From Paraliobacillus ryukyuensis (GTDB lineage: Bacteria > Bacillota > Bacilli > Bacillales > Amphibacillaceae), in the NCBI RefSeq assembly GCF_003315295.1, contig NZ_QNRI01000005.1, forward strand, positions 73,398-137,397: a stretch of 64,000 nucleotides of DNA, written 5' to 3'. Made by a program: the position numbers and the translations under genes. The notes under the pieces were generated by a model, which saw nothing but the letters and a program-made list of their open reading frames with translations, searched no databases and had not been told where the DNA came from. Of this stretch, positions 1-8,040 are shown in pieces (position 1 is the stretch's first letter; each line of letters opens with the position of its first letter).

Positions 1-299
1 GAAAAGCAGCCTAATAATCACGTAAATAAGAAAAACTCGTCTTCATCATCCTCTTTCGATTCTTTTGGTTTTCTGTTTTTTGGTAGGTTAATTCTTTCTT
101 CTAGGAGGTAACGGAATTGTGCAGTGCGTTGTAGTTGGTTTAACATGGAGCCGTAAGAAACATCTAAAACAATCGTTTTTCCATTTCGAAAAATAATTTT
201 TGTTCTATTTTGAGGTGTGCGTTGTAGGTCATAAACAAAGGAGTGGGAAATCCAAGAACAAAATGGTTGCTGAGGATAAGCGGTCGGAAAAAAGTACAT
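1..299. repeat. Direct repeat copy A (3' half of comK)
   Basis: This copy aligns base for base with 3396-3694 at a constant offset of 3395. I see three substitutions inside the coding part (two silent, one Ser/Tyr change) and a possible one-base difference at the window edge. Homology stops sharply after the Met codon at 297-299. The other end may run beyond the window. Confidence 0.93.
18..299 (-). pseudogene. comK: comK 3' fragment (displaced C-terminal half)
   Basis: The fragment encodes the last 93 residues of ComK, equivalent to residues 83-175 of the intact copy at 3413-3940, in the same orientation. It has no DNA-recognition N-terminal half, no recognisable ribosome binding site, and only three unrelated codons before the homology begins. 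It is 99% identical to the intact copy, so the duplication is recent or the copies are being homogenised. The arrangement (intact gene, foreign DNA, orphan 3' end) is what remains when an element integrates in a gene and restores it with its own 3' segment. A plain segmental duplication is the alternative. Confidence 0.85.
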
Positions 300-655
300 G
301 CTTAACACAGTATAAATGTAGTTTTAAAAATATAATATAATACCTACACATCAACGTTTTAATGATTTTATTCTAAAATGAATAAAACGATTTTTTGATT
401 AAAAGTGTATCATTTACAGTATCACAAGCAAAAGCACCCTACTTTATAGATAGGCGTTTTCTTACATATGTAAAAGTTAGTTGGTGGTCATACACTTTAA
501 TATTATCATCTAATGTGGAAAGTATTCTTTAATTTATTTTGGTCAAAATGATTTTTCTTTTTACAAAAATTCCATAATGATTCAATTTTCTGCTGCAATA
601 TCAGTATTACAGAACTTATAAAACTGGCTTATATAAAAGAGGAGGAACTGATATT
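300..655. other. AT-rich gene-free stretch
   Basis: This is 356 bp of very AT-rich sequence with no supported ORF. A weak hairpin around 432-465 could be a terminator. I see nothing else except the leader and ribosome binding site of the gene that begins at 656. Confidence 0.5.
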
Positions 656-1039
656 TTGAAGGAAAACAAAAAAGGCACAAAAAAGGCAGTTAAAATTTTA
701 CTGATTGGTAGCCTATTATTTATTGCACTCGTTGGAGATGGAGTATATTGGGCATTTTTCGATATGAATAGATTACCAACAGGAGAATATCTTACAGAAG
801 AAACATCTCCAGATGGAAGCTATACTTTAAAAGCATACCTTGCGAATGGAGGAACCACGACTTCGTATTCTATACGAGGGGAATTAGTATTTAACAATCG
901 TGATGGAAAGACAAAAAATATCTATTGGAATTATCGTGAAGAAACCGCCAATATTGAATGGAAAGATAACGACACAGTAGTAATTAACAGTCATACACTT
1001 AACGTTCTTCAAAAAAAATTAGACTTTAGAAACCAATAA
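656..1039 (+). CDS. DUF5412-like small membrane-anchored protein
   Basis: The 127-residue product has a Lys-rich N-terminus, one membrane segment at about residues 14-34, and an extracytoplasmic domain containing MNRLPTGEY, SPDGSYTLKAYL and NGGTTTSYSIRGEL. This pattern matches my recollection of the DUF5412 family found singly or in multiple copies in Bacillaceae accessory regions. The start is TTG at 656, chosen because AGAGGAGG lies just upstream and no ATG fits. Its function is unknown. It is complete, unlike its neighbours in the island, and transcribed away from the comK fragment. Confidence 0.75.
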   Translation: MKENKKGTKKAVKILLIGSLLFIALVGDGVYWAFFDMNRLPTGEYLTEETSPDGSYTLKAYLANGGTTTSYSIRGELVFNNRDGKTKNIYWNYREETANIEWKDNDTVVINSHTLNVLQKKLDFRNQ

Positions 1040-1086
1040 ATTTAGATATCTTAGTCTCTCCCGCTAAAGTGTTTTTCTGCATTTCT

Positions 1087-1476
1087 CTAAATTTCAACTG
1101 TTCCTAAAATCTTTTTTCTAGTACGCTCTTCTTGCGCTAGAAGCATACGGTAAAACGCAACGTTTTCCTTCGCTTCAACTAGGTGGCTGCTCATTTTTGG
1201 TAAGACAGTCGCAAAGTTTTTATTTGCCTCTGTGGCACCCGCTTGTGCTCTTCGATCCATGAAGCGCTTGATTTCCTCTAGTGCATGATCTACCTGCTCC
1301 TCATCACTACGATAACTAGTGCTGAAGCCGTTGAGTTTATTGGATAGTTTTTTCATCACTTGGACGCTGGCATGTTCATCTTCATCCATGGCAGATGGTG
1401 ATGGCGCTTGAGCAGCTGTAATATCACTTACGCTAGCGGCGACAATTGTAAAATAATTTCTAAAAATTAAAACCAA
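1087..1476 (-). CDS. Unidentified helical protein, probably truncated
   Basis: This 129-residue reading frame is rich in Ala, Glu, Lys and Arg and looks helical from about residue 35 onward (for example VDHALEEIKRFMDRR and LVEAKENVAFYRMLL). I do not recognise the family. The only starts are a TTG at 1474-1476 without a good ribosome binding site or an internal ATG at 1387-1389, also without one. The first 13 residues look like a foreign junction. It is less AT-rich than its surroundings. The helical shape would suit the partner or N-terminal part of a secreted toxin or a phage structural protein, but I cannot choose between these. It is most likely a 5'-truncated remnant. Confidence 0.4.
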   Translation of the reverse strand: MVLIFRNYFTIVAASVSDITAAQAPSPSAMDEDEHASVQVMKKLSNKLNGFSTSYRSDEEQVDHALEEIKRFMDRRAQAGATEANKNFATVLPKMSSHLVEAKENVAFYRMLLAQEERTRKKILGTVEI

Positions 1477-1575
1477 CTTAATTATTCTAAAAGGTTATTC
1501 TCAATCATAAAAATTGTGGCGCAAGAGAAATTTTATCTATATTAACAAATAATCTTATTTTTTACATAAAATTAA

Positions 1576-1621
1576 TTTACATTATTTGTTTTATTTGTAT
1601 AATTTATTTTATACAAATAAA
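1576..1621 (+). promoter_or_regulatory. Promoter with overlapping 13-bp dyad upstream of the toxin-like gene
   Basis: TTTACA (1576-1581), a 16-base spacer and TATAAT (1598-1603) form a good sigma-A promoter. A perfect 13-bp inverted repeat (1590-1602 and 1609-1621, six-base loop) covers the -10 and the predicted start site and ends at the ribosome binding site. It could be a repressor operator or a 5' hairpin that hides the leader. Confidence 0.6.
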
Positions 1622-1635
1622 AAGGAGAGATTTTC

Positions 1636-2337
1636 ATGAAAGATAGTAGTTTTAAAGTTTTATCTATTTTTATGGCTTTAATGTTATTTTTTTCAAGTTT
1701 AGCACCATCGCTAATCTATGCTTCTGAATCAAGCAATGAAAGTTTAGAATCTCTAGAACTAAGTTAAATAGATTTTAAGAACATTCCTAAAGAGTTGCTA
1801 GATCCGAATTATTACAGCGAAGATGAAATTTTATACATACCAAATGAGTACTTTAACCCTTATCATGAAGATTCGATAGGAGCAACTTTTAATCCATACA
1901 AAACAGAAAAATCAAAATATGAAATGCATGCAGCGTTTGCGGCGGCTGCCGGTATTTATTTAATTCCTGGAATTGGTGAAGTAGCTCTCACTGTAACTGG
2001 CGCTGTAGTAATCGGAGGAGTTACAATTAAGGCGGGATCGTGGCTGTATAACAAGGTAGCAGCATACTTTACTGCAAGAGCATATGGTAAAGCAAAAAAG
2101 AATGGAACAAAAACTAAAGATCATTCCACTACTAGTTCAGGGTTATCTAGACACGGAGACAGCTATTCATCAAAGGACAGGGTCAAAAATGGTAAAGTAA
2201 TTCAAAGGAGATACTACGACAAAAACGGTAACGCTGACATGGATATTGATTACACAAACCATGGGAACCCTAAGAAGCACCCTAAAGTTCCTCACAGACA
2301 TGATTGGAAAAAGGGAAAAAGGGGCTCTGGTTATTAG
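1636..2337 (+). pseudogene. Secreted polymorphic-toxin-like protein interrupted by in-frame TAA
   Basis: A good start (ATG 1636, AAGGAGAG upstream) opens a frame with a Sec signal peptide: MKDSSFK, a hydrophobic core, then ASES. A TAA at 1765-1767 ends it after 43 codons. The same frame then stays open to 2337, and with the stop read as sense the product would be 233 residues. The downstream part has a hydrophobic glycine-rich segment (IPGIGEVALTVTGAVVIGG) and a basic C-terminal domain ending in DIDYTNHGNPKKHPKVPHRH, which resembles the small nuclease-like tips of polymorphic toxins. The family is tentative (type 24 or SAR2788-like are possibilities). The next gene looks like its immunity partner. 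One nonsense mutation is the simplest reading. A TTG at 1795 could restart translation but would lack the signal peptide. Confidence 0.65.
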
Positions 2338-2354
2338 AAAAAAGGAGGATCATA

Positions 2355-2585
2355 ATGACAAAACAAGAGTTTGATAAATTAAAAAATTTAATAGCTATAG
2401 GTGAAGAAATAAATTTTGATTATAACAGCCAAGAATATTGGATTAGTCAAACTCCCGGAGAATATCATTTAACTAGAGTAAGTGACTCATATTCTCAAAC
2501 TTTTAAAACTGTCGATAATTTATTTAATAATGCAACTTTAAACGGAGAGTATTTAAAGGATGTTTATTCAGAAATAACCTGGTGA
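2355..2585 (+). CDS. Probable immunity protein of the toxin-like gene
   Basis: This 76-residue acidic soluble protein starts MTKQEFDKLKNLI and has no signal or membrane segment. ATG 2355 has AAAGGAGG eight bases upstream, which decides the start over an in-frame extension to 2304 inside the toxin gene. It follows the toxin-like frame by 17 bases in the same orientation and is closed by its own terminator, the usual toxin-immunity order. Size, charge and position suggest that it binds the toxin domain. No family was recognised, so the immunity role is inferred from context only. Confidence 0.6.
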   Translation: MTKQEFDKLKNLIAIGEEINFDYNSQEYWISQTPGEYHLTRVSDSYSQTFKTVDNLFNNATLNGEYLKDVYSEITW

Positions 2586-2615
2586 GTAATTAAATATTTA
2601 CTCTAATAATTTAGA

Positions 2616-2646
2616 AAGCCTCCACGATGTGGGGGCTTATTTTTTT
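2616..2646 (+). terminator. Terminator of the toxin/immunity pair
   Basis: A 10-bp stem (AAGCCTCCAC with GTGGGGGCTT, one G-U pair) and a short loop are followed by a run of T. Confidence 0.85.
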
Positions 2647-3233
2647 ATAGATTACCATTATTTAACCTGCATTGTAGCTCTTTAATCATCGTAGATGGTT
2701 CACTGATCTTCTTGTCATAAGGTGTACCAAGATGTTTTTGTAAAGCGCCTACAGTGTTAGGGCCAAGTAGTCCATCGGCTTTAGAACCTACTTTTCTTTA
2801 AATGCATGAATTACTATACTACCATCCTTGCCATTATCGAACTTAATACCACTTGTAATAGCGTTTGTAGTATGGTTGTGTACTGGTCGCTCATATAACC
2901 ATCTTCTGTGGTTCCGAGTTCATCTTGCAATGCTTTCGTTGTTTTACTTCCCCAGTAGCCATCAACGCTAAGGTTTGCGCCACCTTTAGATGAGCGACTT
3001 GATTTACCACCAAGATTAGGTTTTTTACCAGATCTAAGTTGTGATAGTGATAAACCGCCAGGCATTTGTAAATGTGGGTAGTCTTTAAAACTAGACCAAT
3101 CACCGCCCCATTCAAATCCAAGAGACTTACCAACAGCTGCAACACGTCTCCAGTCTTTGTTTACATCCCAAATAGCTTTTTTCCCGTCATTTGATACTAA
3201 GAAGTAGTCTACAGATAATCCAAAATTATCCAT
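2645..3233 (-). pseudogene. Phage-type L-alanyl-D-glutamate endopeptidase (endolysin) relic
   Basis: On the minus strand the frame from 3233 reads LSVDYFLVSNDGKKAIWD and FEWGGDWSSFKDYPHLQ, the C-terminal half of an M15-type peptidase domain of phage endolysins, then a linker and the start of a peptidoglycan-binding repeat (SVDGYWGSKTTKALQ). The frame is lost near 2860, continues in another frame (ITSGIKFDNGKDGS), shifts again near 2800, and ends VGSKADGLLGPNTVGALQ up to a stop at 2645-2647. The N-terminal half with the first zinc-binding His is missing, so the enzyme cannot be active. It marks the island as phage-derived. Confidence 0.8.
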
Positions 3234-3317
3234 CCACTCGAAAAAAGTAGAAAAAATTATTAGAGAACTAATGTCTAAAGCTTTAGCTACCTTCGAGCAA
3301 CCAACCGTTCAATAAAA

Positions 3318-3361
3318 ACAAAAAAGCATGAAGTCGATGCCTAACTATATCGACTTCATGC
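3318..3361 (-). terminator. Terminator downstream of comK
   Basis: A perfect 13-bp stem (3326-3338 with 3349-3361) is followed on the minus strand by a T-rich tract. It lies 50 bp past the comK stop and just outside the duplicated segment. Confidence 0.85.
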
Positions 3362-3395
3362 GCAATGGCATAGTACTTCTAAATGAATATATACG

Positions 3396-3694
3396 AAAAA
3401 GCAGCCTAATAATCACGTAAATAAGAAAAACTCGTCTTCATCATCCTCTTTCGATTCTTTTGGTTTTCTGTTTTTTGGTAGGTTAATTCTTTCTTCTAGG
3501 AGGTAACGGAATTGAGCAGTGCGTTGTAGTTGGTTTAACATGGAGCCGTAAGAAACATCTAAAACAATCGTTTTTCCATTTCGAAAAATAATTTTTGTTC
3601 TATTTTGAGGTGTGCGTTGTAGGTCATAAACAAAGGAGTGGGAAATCCAAGAACAAAATGGTTGCTGAGGAGAAGCAGTCGGAAAAAAGTACAT
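3396..3694. repeat. Direct repeat copy B (inside intact comK)
   Basis: This is the partner of 1-299. It covers the last 93 codons of comK and 17 bases beyond its stop. Confidence 0.93.
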
Positions 3695-3940
3695 TCCACT
3701 AGAAGGATCAATGGAGATAGGTACTTTATGTTTTACATTTAAAATCGTACGAGCTCCTTCTTGTCTTCCTTTTAAACTACTGCCAAAATACTTACAGGCA
3801 AAATCAATCAATTGCACCGGAGCTTGTCTTACATAACTAGATTGTCCATTACTTTCAATTACGTGTGAAACATAGTAACCATCAACCTTTTCAGCAATAA
3901 TAGCTACAGTTACTGGATTCACTTCGTAGTTATCTTTCAT
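3413..3940 (-). CDS. comK: Competence transcription factor ComK
   Basis: This is the master activator of late competence genes, binding AT-rich K-boxes. The 175-residue product carries the family landmarks: YEVN near the N-terminus, CKYFGSSLKGRQ at 49-60, HKVPISIDPS at 71-80, and FPTASPQQPFCSWISH at 86-101. It is slightly shorter than the 192-residue B. subtilis protein at the C-terminus, which here is acidic (KEDDEDEFF). ATG 3940 is preferred to the upstream ATG at 3949 because GGGAG is nine bases from it and only two from the other. The 3' half is duplicated at 18-299. The protein is intact, so the gene should still work despite the insertion downstream. Confidence 0.92.
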   Translation of the reverse strand: MKDNYEVNPVTVAIIAEKVDGYYVSHVIESNGQSSYVRQAPVQLIDFACKYFGSSLKGRQEGARTILNVKHKVPISIDPSSGMYFFPTASPQQPFCSWISHSFVYDLQRTPQNRTKIIFRNGKTIVLDVSYGSMLNQLQRTAQFRYLLEERINLPKNRKPKESKEDDEDEFFLFT

Positions 3941-4131
3941 AAAAACCATCTCCCTTAAATAAAATTTATTTTAAGTAATAAATAACTCAAAATATGTATA
4001 CAATATACTATATTATTGTAAATATTGGTAGTATTTTGAATAATTGTACCCAAAATTGTCACATTTATCTTTTACAAACATTTTTTTGATATAATAAACA
4101 TAAAATATGATAAGGAAAAGGAGGCACTTTG

Positions 4132-4599
4132 ATGTGGAATCCTTTCAAGAAACAATCAACAGATGCTCAAAAACAGGAGCAAACATACCCTACGATTGAT
4201 ATTTCATTAGCAGAATTAAAATATGCCATTCATGAATATGGTATGCAACTTCCAAAAGAGATCCCTTTAAGTATTTTAATTAAACATGACTTAAGTGTTG
4301 ACTACAAGTTATTAGCCCCGATTTTAAAAGGTATACCAAACAAAACGTATTATATGTCTCATGAAACTTATGAAATTTTTGAAGAAAAGGATCGCCAGTT
4401 AGCAATTGATTTTGATAATGTACAGCAAGCTGTCGACAATTATATGCAACAAACAAAAGAACTACCAGTTATTCATGGTGATCCTTACCGCAAAGTAAGT
4501 TACCACAAGCTAGAAAAACTAGGATTACTCGATTATCGACCACAACAAGAATTCTATATTACAGATGAAGAACACTTGATTTCTAACCAACGGCCGTAA
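4132..4599 (+). CDS. Conserved hypothetical protein, 155 aa
   Basis: This is a soluble protein beginning MWNPFKKQ, with no signal or membrane segment. I do not recognise the family. The middle (ISLAELKYAIHEYGMQLPKE) looks like a folded helical domain. ATG 4132 is chosen over TTG 4129 because AGGAGG ends seven bases before it. It is divergent from comK and convergent with the coiled-coil gene, so it is probably monocistronic. Codon use resembles the chromosomal backbone rather than the island. Confidence 0.7.
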   Translation: MWNPFKKQSTDAQKQEQTYPTIDISLAELKYAIHEYGMQLPKEIPLSILIKHDLSVDYKLLAPILKGIPNKTYYMSHETYEIFEEKDRQLAIDFDNVQQAVDNYMQQTKELPVIHGDPYRKVSYHKLEKLGLLDYRPQQEFYITDEEHLISNQRP

Positions 4600-4628
4600 C
4601 GTTAGCTGAGTTTTTTCTCCAAGAAAAA

Positions 4629-4680
4629 AACACGAACTATAAAAATAAAATGTACTCATTTTATTTTTATAGTTCGTGTT
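4629..4680. terminator. Bidirectional terminator, 24-bp perfect stem
   Basis: 4629-4652 pairs perfectly with 4657-4680 around a four-base loop. It sits between two convergent genes, with A-rich and T-rich flanks serving both strands. Confidence 0.85.
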
Positions 4681-4718
4681 ACGCATAGATAGCTTGTTAA
4701 TCATGTAGTAGAATTGAT

Positions 4719-5645
4719 TTATTTGGATAAGATAACTTGTTCCCAATGTTGTTTGGACTTAACCAGCGTTGCTTTTGTATCCTTCCGTAATTCATCCAAC
4801 TTTGCTAACGTATGCGATGTTTGTTGATACATTTGGTTTACTTGCTCTTGTGAACGATGAATTTTATCTTGTACCATCCAATCCGCAATGACACCATCAA
4901 AAAAATAATCCATAAACGTTAAACCACCAGAAATAGATACATCTGCCGAAAACTTCGTACCGATATCATCTAATTCTCTAGCAAATTTACGTAATAATTG
5001 TTGCGCATAACGCACTTCATTCCGGGCATCATCCATATGACCATGTTTAATTGATGTAGAAATAAGTCCGCCACCAAACAAATCAACCGTACCCCAATTA
5101 CCAGCTTTCTCTAAATAATTCAGCGCACGCTTTAAAGCTAATTTTGCATTTAATCCTGCTTCATAGGCTTCCTCTATTTCTTTTTGATCGGCTTGTAGAT
5201 CTGCAATTGTTTCATTTAATTGTAATAATTGCGGCGTTTCTTGCTTATGGATCAAAACTTCTTGTTTTTCATTCAACATTTTTTGATAACGAGAAGGAGC
5301 ATCGGCTATGTCACTAATTTGCTTTTTTAAAGTCATTAGCTCTTGATAAACTTCTTGTTTAGCTGCCTTTGCTTCTTCAAAACGCAATTGAGCAGCAAGT
5401 ACTTCTTCTTTTTCTTTTAACAAGCGATCATCTTTCTTTCCAACTAAGGTCACAAATAAGCTTGTGAGACTAACCCCTTCCAGCTTCTCTACATCTACTT
5501 TCTCTTCCTCTAATTTTTTCCGATAACGATTTTCCTGAAGTACTAATTGGTCATATTCTGCTTCTACTTTATTTAAAGCTTTCTTATACTTTTCTAATTC
5601 ACGTACCTTTTCTTTTTCCATCACTAATTGTTCATGCGTAACCAT
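4719..5645 (-). CDS. Coiled-coil protein of unknown function, 308 aa
   Basis: Residues 1-55 and about 75-170 are strongly heptad-like (KEKVRELEKYKKALNK, LRFEEAKAAKQEVYQEL). They are separated by LEGVSLTSLFVTLVGKKDD and followed by a glycine-bearing central segment (GTVDLFGGGLISTS) and a second helical tail. It has no signal peptide, ATPase motif or known catalytic motif. Similar uncharacterised cytosolic proteins occur in Bacillaceae. The start at 5645 has AGAGGTGAG upstream. It lies 37 bp downstream of yhfN on the same strand with no terminator between, so co-transcription is likely. Confidence 0.7.
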   Translation of the reverse strand: MVTHEQLVMEKEKVRELEKYKKALNKVEAEYDQLVLQENRYRKKLEEEKVDVEKLEGVSLTSLFVTLVGKKDDRLLKEKEEVLAAQLRFEEAKAAKQEVYQELMTLKKQISDIADAPSRYQKMLNEKQEVLIHKQETPQLLQLNETIADLQADQKEIEEAYEAGLNAKLALKRALNYLEKAGNWGTVDLFGGGLISTSIKHGHMDDARNEVRYAQQLLRKFARELDDIGTKFSADVSISGGLTFMDYFFDGVIADWMVQDKIHRSQEQVNQMYQQTSHTLAKLDELRKDTKATLVKSKQHWEQVILSK

Positions 5646-5682
5646 TATTTACTCACCTCTTTCGTCCTATCTACGAAAAAGA

Positions 5683-6870
5683 CTACATATGGGTTTCACG
5701 TTGTTTAATAGTTTTTTCAATTTTATTAATTCTCTCCTGCATCGGTGGATGGCTATACCGCATCCATTTAACAAAGAACAGTGGATCGGTGTCGCTTTTT
5801 GCTTGCTTCGCGATACGTTCAAAACTTGCTAAAGCAGGCTCAAGATCTTCGGTATGTCTAATTGCATAATTATCTGCTTGTTTCTCCATTTCGCGAGAGA
5901 TAAATAGTGAGACTGGTTCACTAACCGTTAATAACGCTAAAACTATCACCAAAATAATTGGAATCGCACGAATATCACATAATCTGTAATTCGGAAATTT
6001 CTTTTGCATCAACCAACGATAAAAACGTGACGTCAAAAATAGTAACAAGAAGGCAAACAGTAAATAGCCAATTGTCCCTACATAGACATGATGCATGGTA
6101 TAGTGCCCTATTTCATGGGTCAGAATAAATAAAACCTCATCAGGCTTCATTTGATTTAATGTGGTATCCCAAAGCACAATCCGTGCATTGCCAAATATAC
6201 CTGTTACATAAGCATTAAAGGTAGAAACTTCCTCACTCCTATTGACTTGTAAAATGGTTGGGTCTGTTAATCCCAATTCTTCGGTTAACGCTTCAATATC
6301 ATTCCTAAGTTCTCCAGGCTTAAGTAAAGAAAAATCTTGATAAAGTGGATCAATGAGAACAGGTTGTACATAAACAAAAATGATTGTGAATGGGATCAAT
6401 AATAACCAGATGACCAAGTACCATTTGTTCGGCCAACGTTTGACCACCGGTCTAAAGATGCTCATTAAAGCTGCAAGTAAAATCCATGTGAATACAAAAT
6501 CTAGCACTTGATCCCAAGACCAACTTGCAAATGTTTGATGACTGGTTTCGGCTACATGGGTTACGATATACCAGAGGAGATGAAAAGGTAGTTGAGCTAC
6601 CTCATAAATAACTAAAAGAAACAAGCTAATGACGATATTTTCTAACCAGAAGCTCTTAAATTGTAATCGCTCCTTCCACTGTTCAACCCATTCACGTTGT
6701 ATGCAAGTAAGCAGTAACAAAATGGGTAGTGGTAGTTTACTAAAAAAAATCGCGTGAGCAATTGCTGGGTATCTTGAATTGTCGAAAGAGACAAGCGGAT
6801 AAGCATATAAAAAGTAACTAAACACTATTGCTACATAAAGTAAATAAATAAACAAGATCTTTTTACTCAA
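5683..6870 (-). CDS. yhfN: M48 family membrane metalloprotease (YhfN-like)
   Basis: This 395-residue integral membrane zinc protease resembles CAAX prenyl protease 1/Ste24. About seven membrane segments are visible. HEIGH at 252-256 is the HExxH zinc site, and SREMEKQADNYA supplies the third ligand. B. subtilis YhfN lies in the same neighbourhood. Its likely role is membrane or envelope protein quality control, but the substrate is unknown. It begins after the lplJ terminator, so it has its own promoter, and it probably reads into the coiled-coil gene. Confidence 0.88.
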   Translation of the reverse strand: MSKKILFIYLLYVAIVFSYFLYAYPLVSFDNSRYPAIAHAIFFSKLPLPILLLLTCIQREWVEQWKERLQFKSFWLENIVISLFLLVIYEVAQLPFHLLWYIVTHVAETSHQTFASWSWDQVLDFVFTWILLAALMSIFRPVVKRWPNKWYLVIWLLLIPFTIIFVYVQPVLIDPLYQDFSLLKPGELRNDIEALTEELGLTDPTILQVNRSEEVSTFNAYVTGIFGNARIVLWDTTLNQMKPDEVLFILTHEIGHYTMHHVYVGTIGYLLFAFLLLFLTSRFYRWLMQKKFPNYRLCDIRAIPIILVIVLALLTVSEPVSLFISREMEKQADNYAIRHTEDLEPALASFERIAKQAKSDTDPLFFVKWMRYSHPPMQERINKIEKTIKQRETHM

Positions 6871-6906
6871 TATGATCGCTCCTAAGAAAAATCGTTAATC
6901 TAAATA

Positions 6907-6935
6907 AAAGGAGTTGTCCCTTAGACAACTCCCTT
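6907..6935 (-). terminator. Terminator after lplJ
   Basis: GGAGTTGTC (6910-6918) pairs with GACAACTCC (6924-6932) around a five-base loop. T-rich sequence follows on the minus strand. Confidence 0.85.
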
Positions 6936-6969
6936 TATTGTTGAAACTTCATAAACATGATTGATTCAA

Positions 6970-7965
6970 TTAATAAATTAAATCAATTAATTGTTCTTTT
7001 GTTATTTTACCTAGATAGTGCGGTACATCTATATCAGCTAATGCATCTTCTAACGCTTGACGTTGGTATCTTGTATCTACTAAAGCTTGTTCAAGTTCGG
7101 TTATATCTCCGATTCCAAAAAAGTCTCCGTAGATTTTAAAATCTTTGATCACCCCTTTTGAAACATCCATTCGAACATCGACTAAACCAGCGTCAAACTT
7201 GTGTGACTTTTGAATATCAAAAGCTGGTGATTTTCCGTAGTTCCAATCCCATTGTTGATAACGTTCTTTTGATAGTTGATGAATATTATCCCAATCTTGT
7301 TCCGTTAGCTGGTAACGTGGAACATCCTTAACATCTTTAACATTAAAAATATATTTCAAAATATGCTCTTTGAATGCTTGCATTGACAATTTTTCATCCA
7401 TAAATTCCGAAATATTTGATACACGACTGCGAATAGATTTAATCCCTTTTGATTTAATCTTTTCCGCATTTACGTTTAAAGCCGAAACAACATGTTCAAT
7501 CTCTGAATCGTACATTAATGTTCCGTGGCTAAACATACGTCCACGAGTCGTAAATTGTGCATTTCCGGATATTTTTTTTCCCTCTGCAGCCAAATCGTTA
7601 CGTCCTTTTAATTCGGCAGGAACTCCCAGTTCTTGGAGTGCATCCACAACTGGTTGGGTGAATTTAGCGAAGTTATGAAAACTGTCCCCATCATCTTTTG
7701 TAATAAAACTAAAGTTCAAATTGCCTTCATCATGATAAACTGCTCCTCCACCAGAAAGGCGACGAACAACATCGATGCCGTGTTCTTCCACGTATTTCGT
7801 ATTAATCTCTTCAATCGTATTTTGGTTTTTTCCAATGATAATAGACGGCTTGTTGATGTAAAATAATAAATATGTATCTTCTTCACTGAAATTTTTTAGA
7901 ATATATTCTTCAATTGCTAAATTAATATGTGGATCAGTAATCCCCTCGTTATCAATAAATTTCAT
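6970..7965 (-). CDS. lplJ: Lipoate-protein ligase LplJ
   Basis: The enzyme activates lipoate with ATP and attaches it to lipoyl domains of 2-oxoacid dehydrogenases and the glycine cleavage H protein. The 331-residue product has the family signature RRLSGGGAVYHDEGNLNFSF (about 68-87), GKKISGNAQ and HGTLM, followed by the C-terminal accessory domain. ATG 7965 with AAAGGAGG upstream is chosen over an extension to 8025. It lies 75 bp after yhfI with no obvious terminator, so it may be transcribed together with the heme genes. Confidence 0.93.
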   Translation of the reverse strand: MKFIDNEGITDPHINLAIEEYILKNFSEEDTYLLFYINKPSIIIGKNQNTIEEINTKYVEEHGIDVVRRLSGGGAVYHDEGNLNFSFITKDDGDSFHNFAKFTQPVVDALQELGVPAELKGRNDLAAEGKKISGNAQFTTRGRMFSHGTLMYDSEIEHVVSALNVNAEKIKSKGIKSIRSRVSNISEFMDEKLSMQAFKEHILKYIFNVKDVKDVPRYQLTEQDWDNIHQLSKERYQQWDWNYGKSPAFDIQKSHKFDAGLVDVRMDVSKGVIKDFKIYGDFFGIGDITELEQALVDTRYQRQALEDALADIDVPHYLGKITKEQLIDLIY

Positions 7966-8040
7966 TGCAAAAGCGCCTCCTTTTTTATCTATTATCAGTG
8001 TAAAACAAACGATATGGTAAGGCAATATTTCTGCATTTTT

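Larger units (their letters stand above)
300..3395. mobile_element. Decayed accessory island between the comK repeats
   Basis: About 3.1 kb of DNA lies between the two comK segments. It holds a DUF5412 gene, an unidentified fragment, a toxin/immunity-like pair and an endolysin relic, but no integrase, replication or structural phage gene. The endolysin relic and the location in comK (the known attachment gene of A118-type phages in Listeria) suggest a prophage remnant. The identity of the element is inference. Confidence 0.6.

Noticed and set aside
2891-3145. 84-residue minus-strand ORF
   Set aside because: It is a shadow frame inside the endolysin relic without a credible start.
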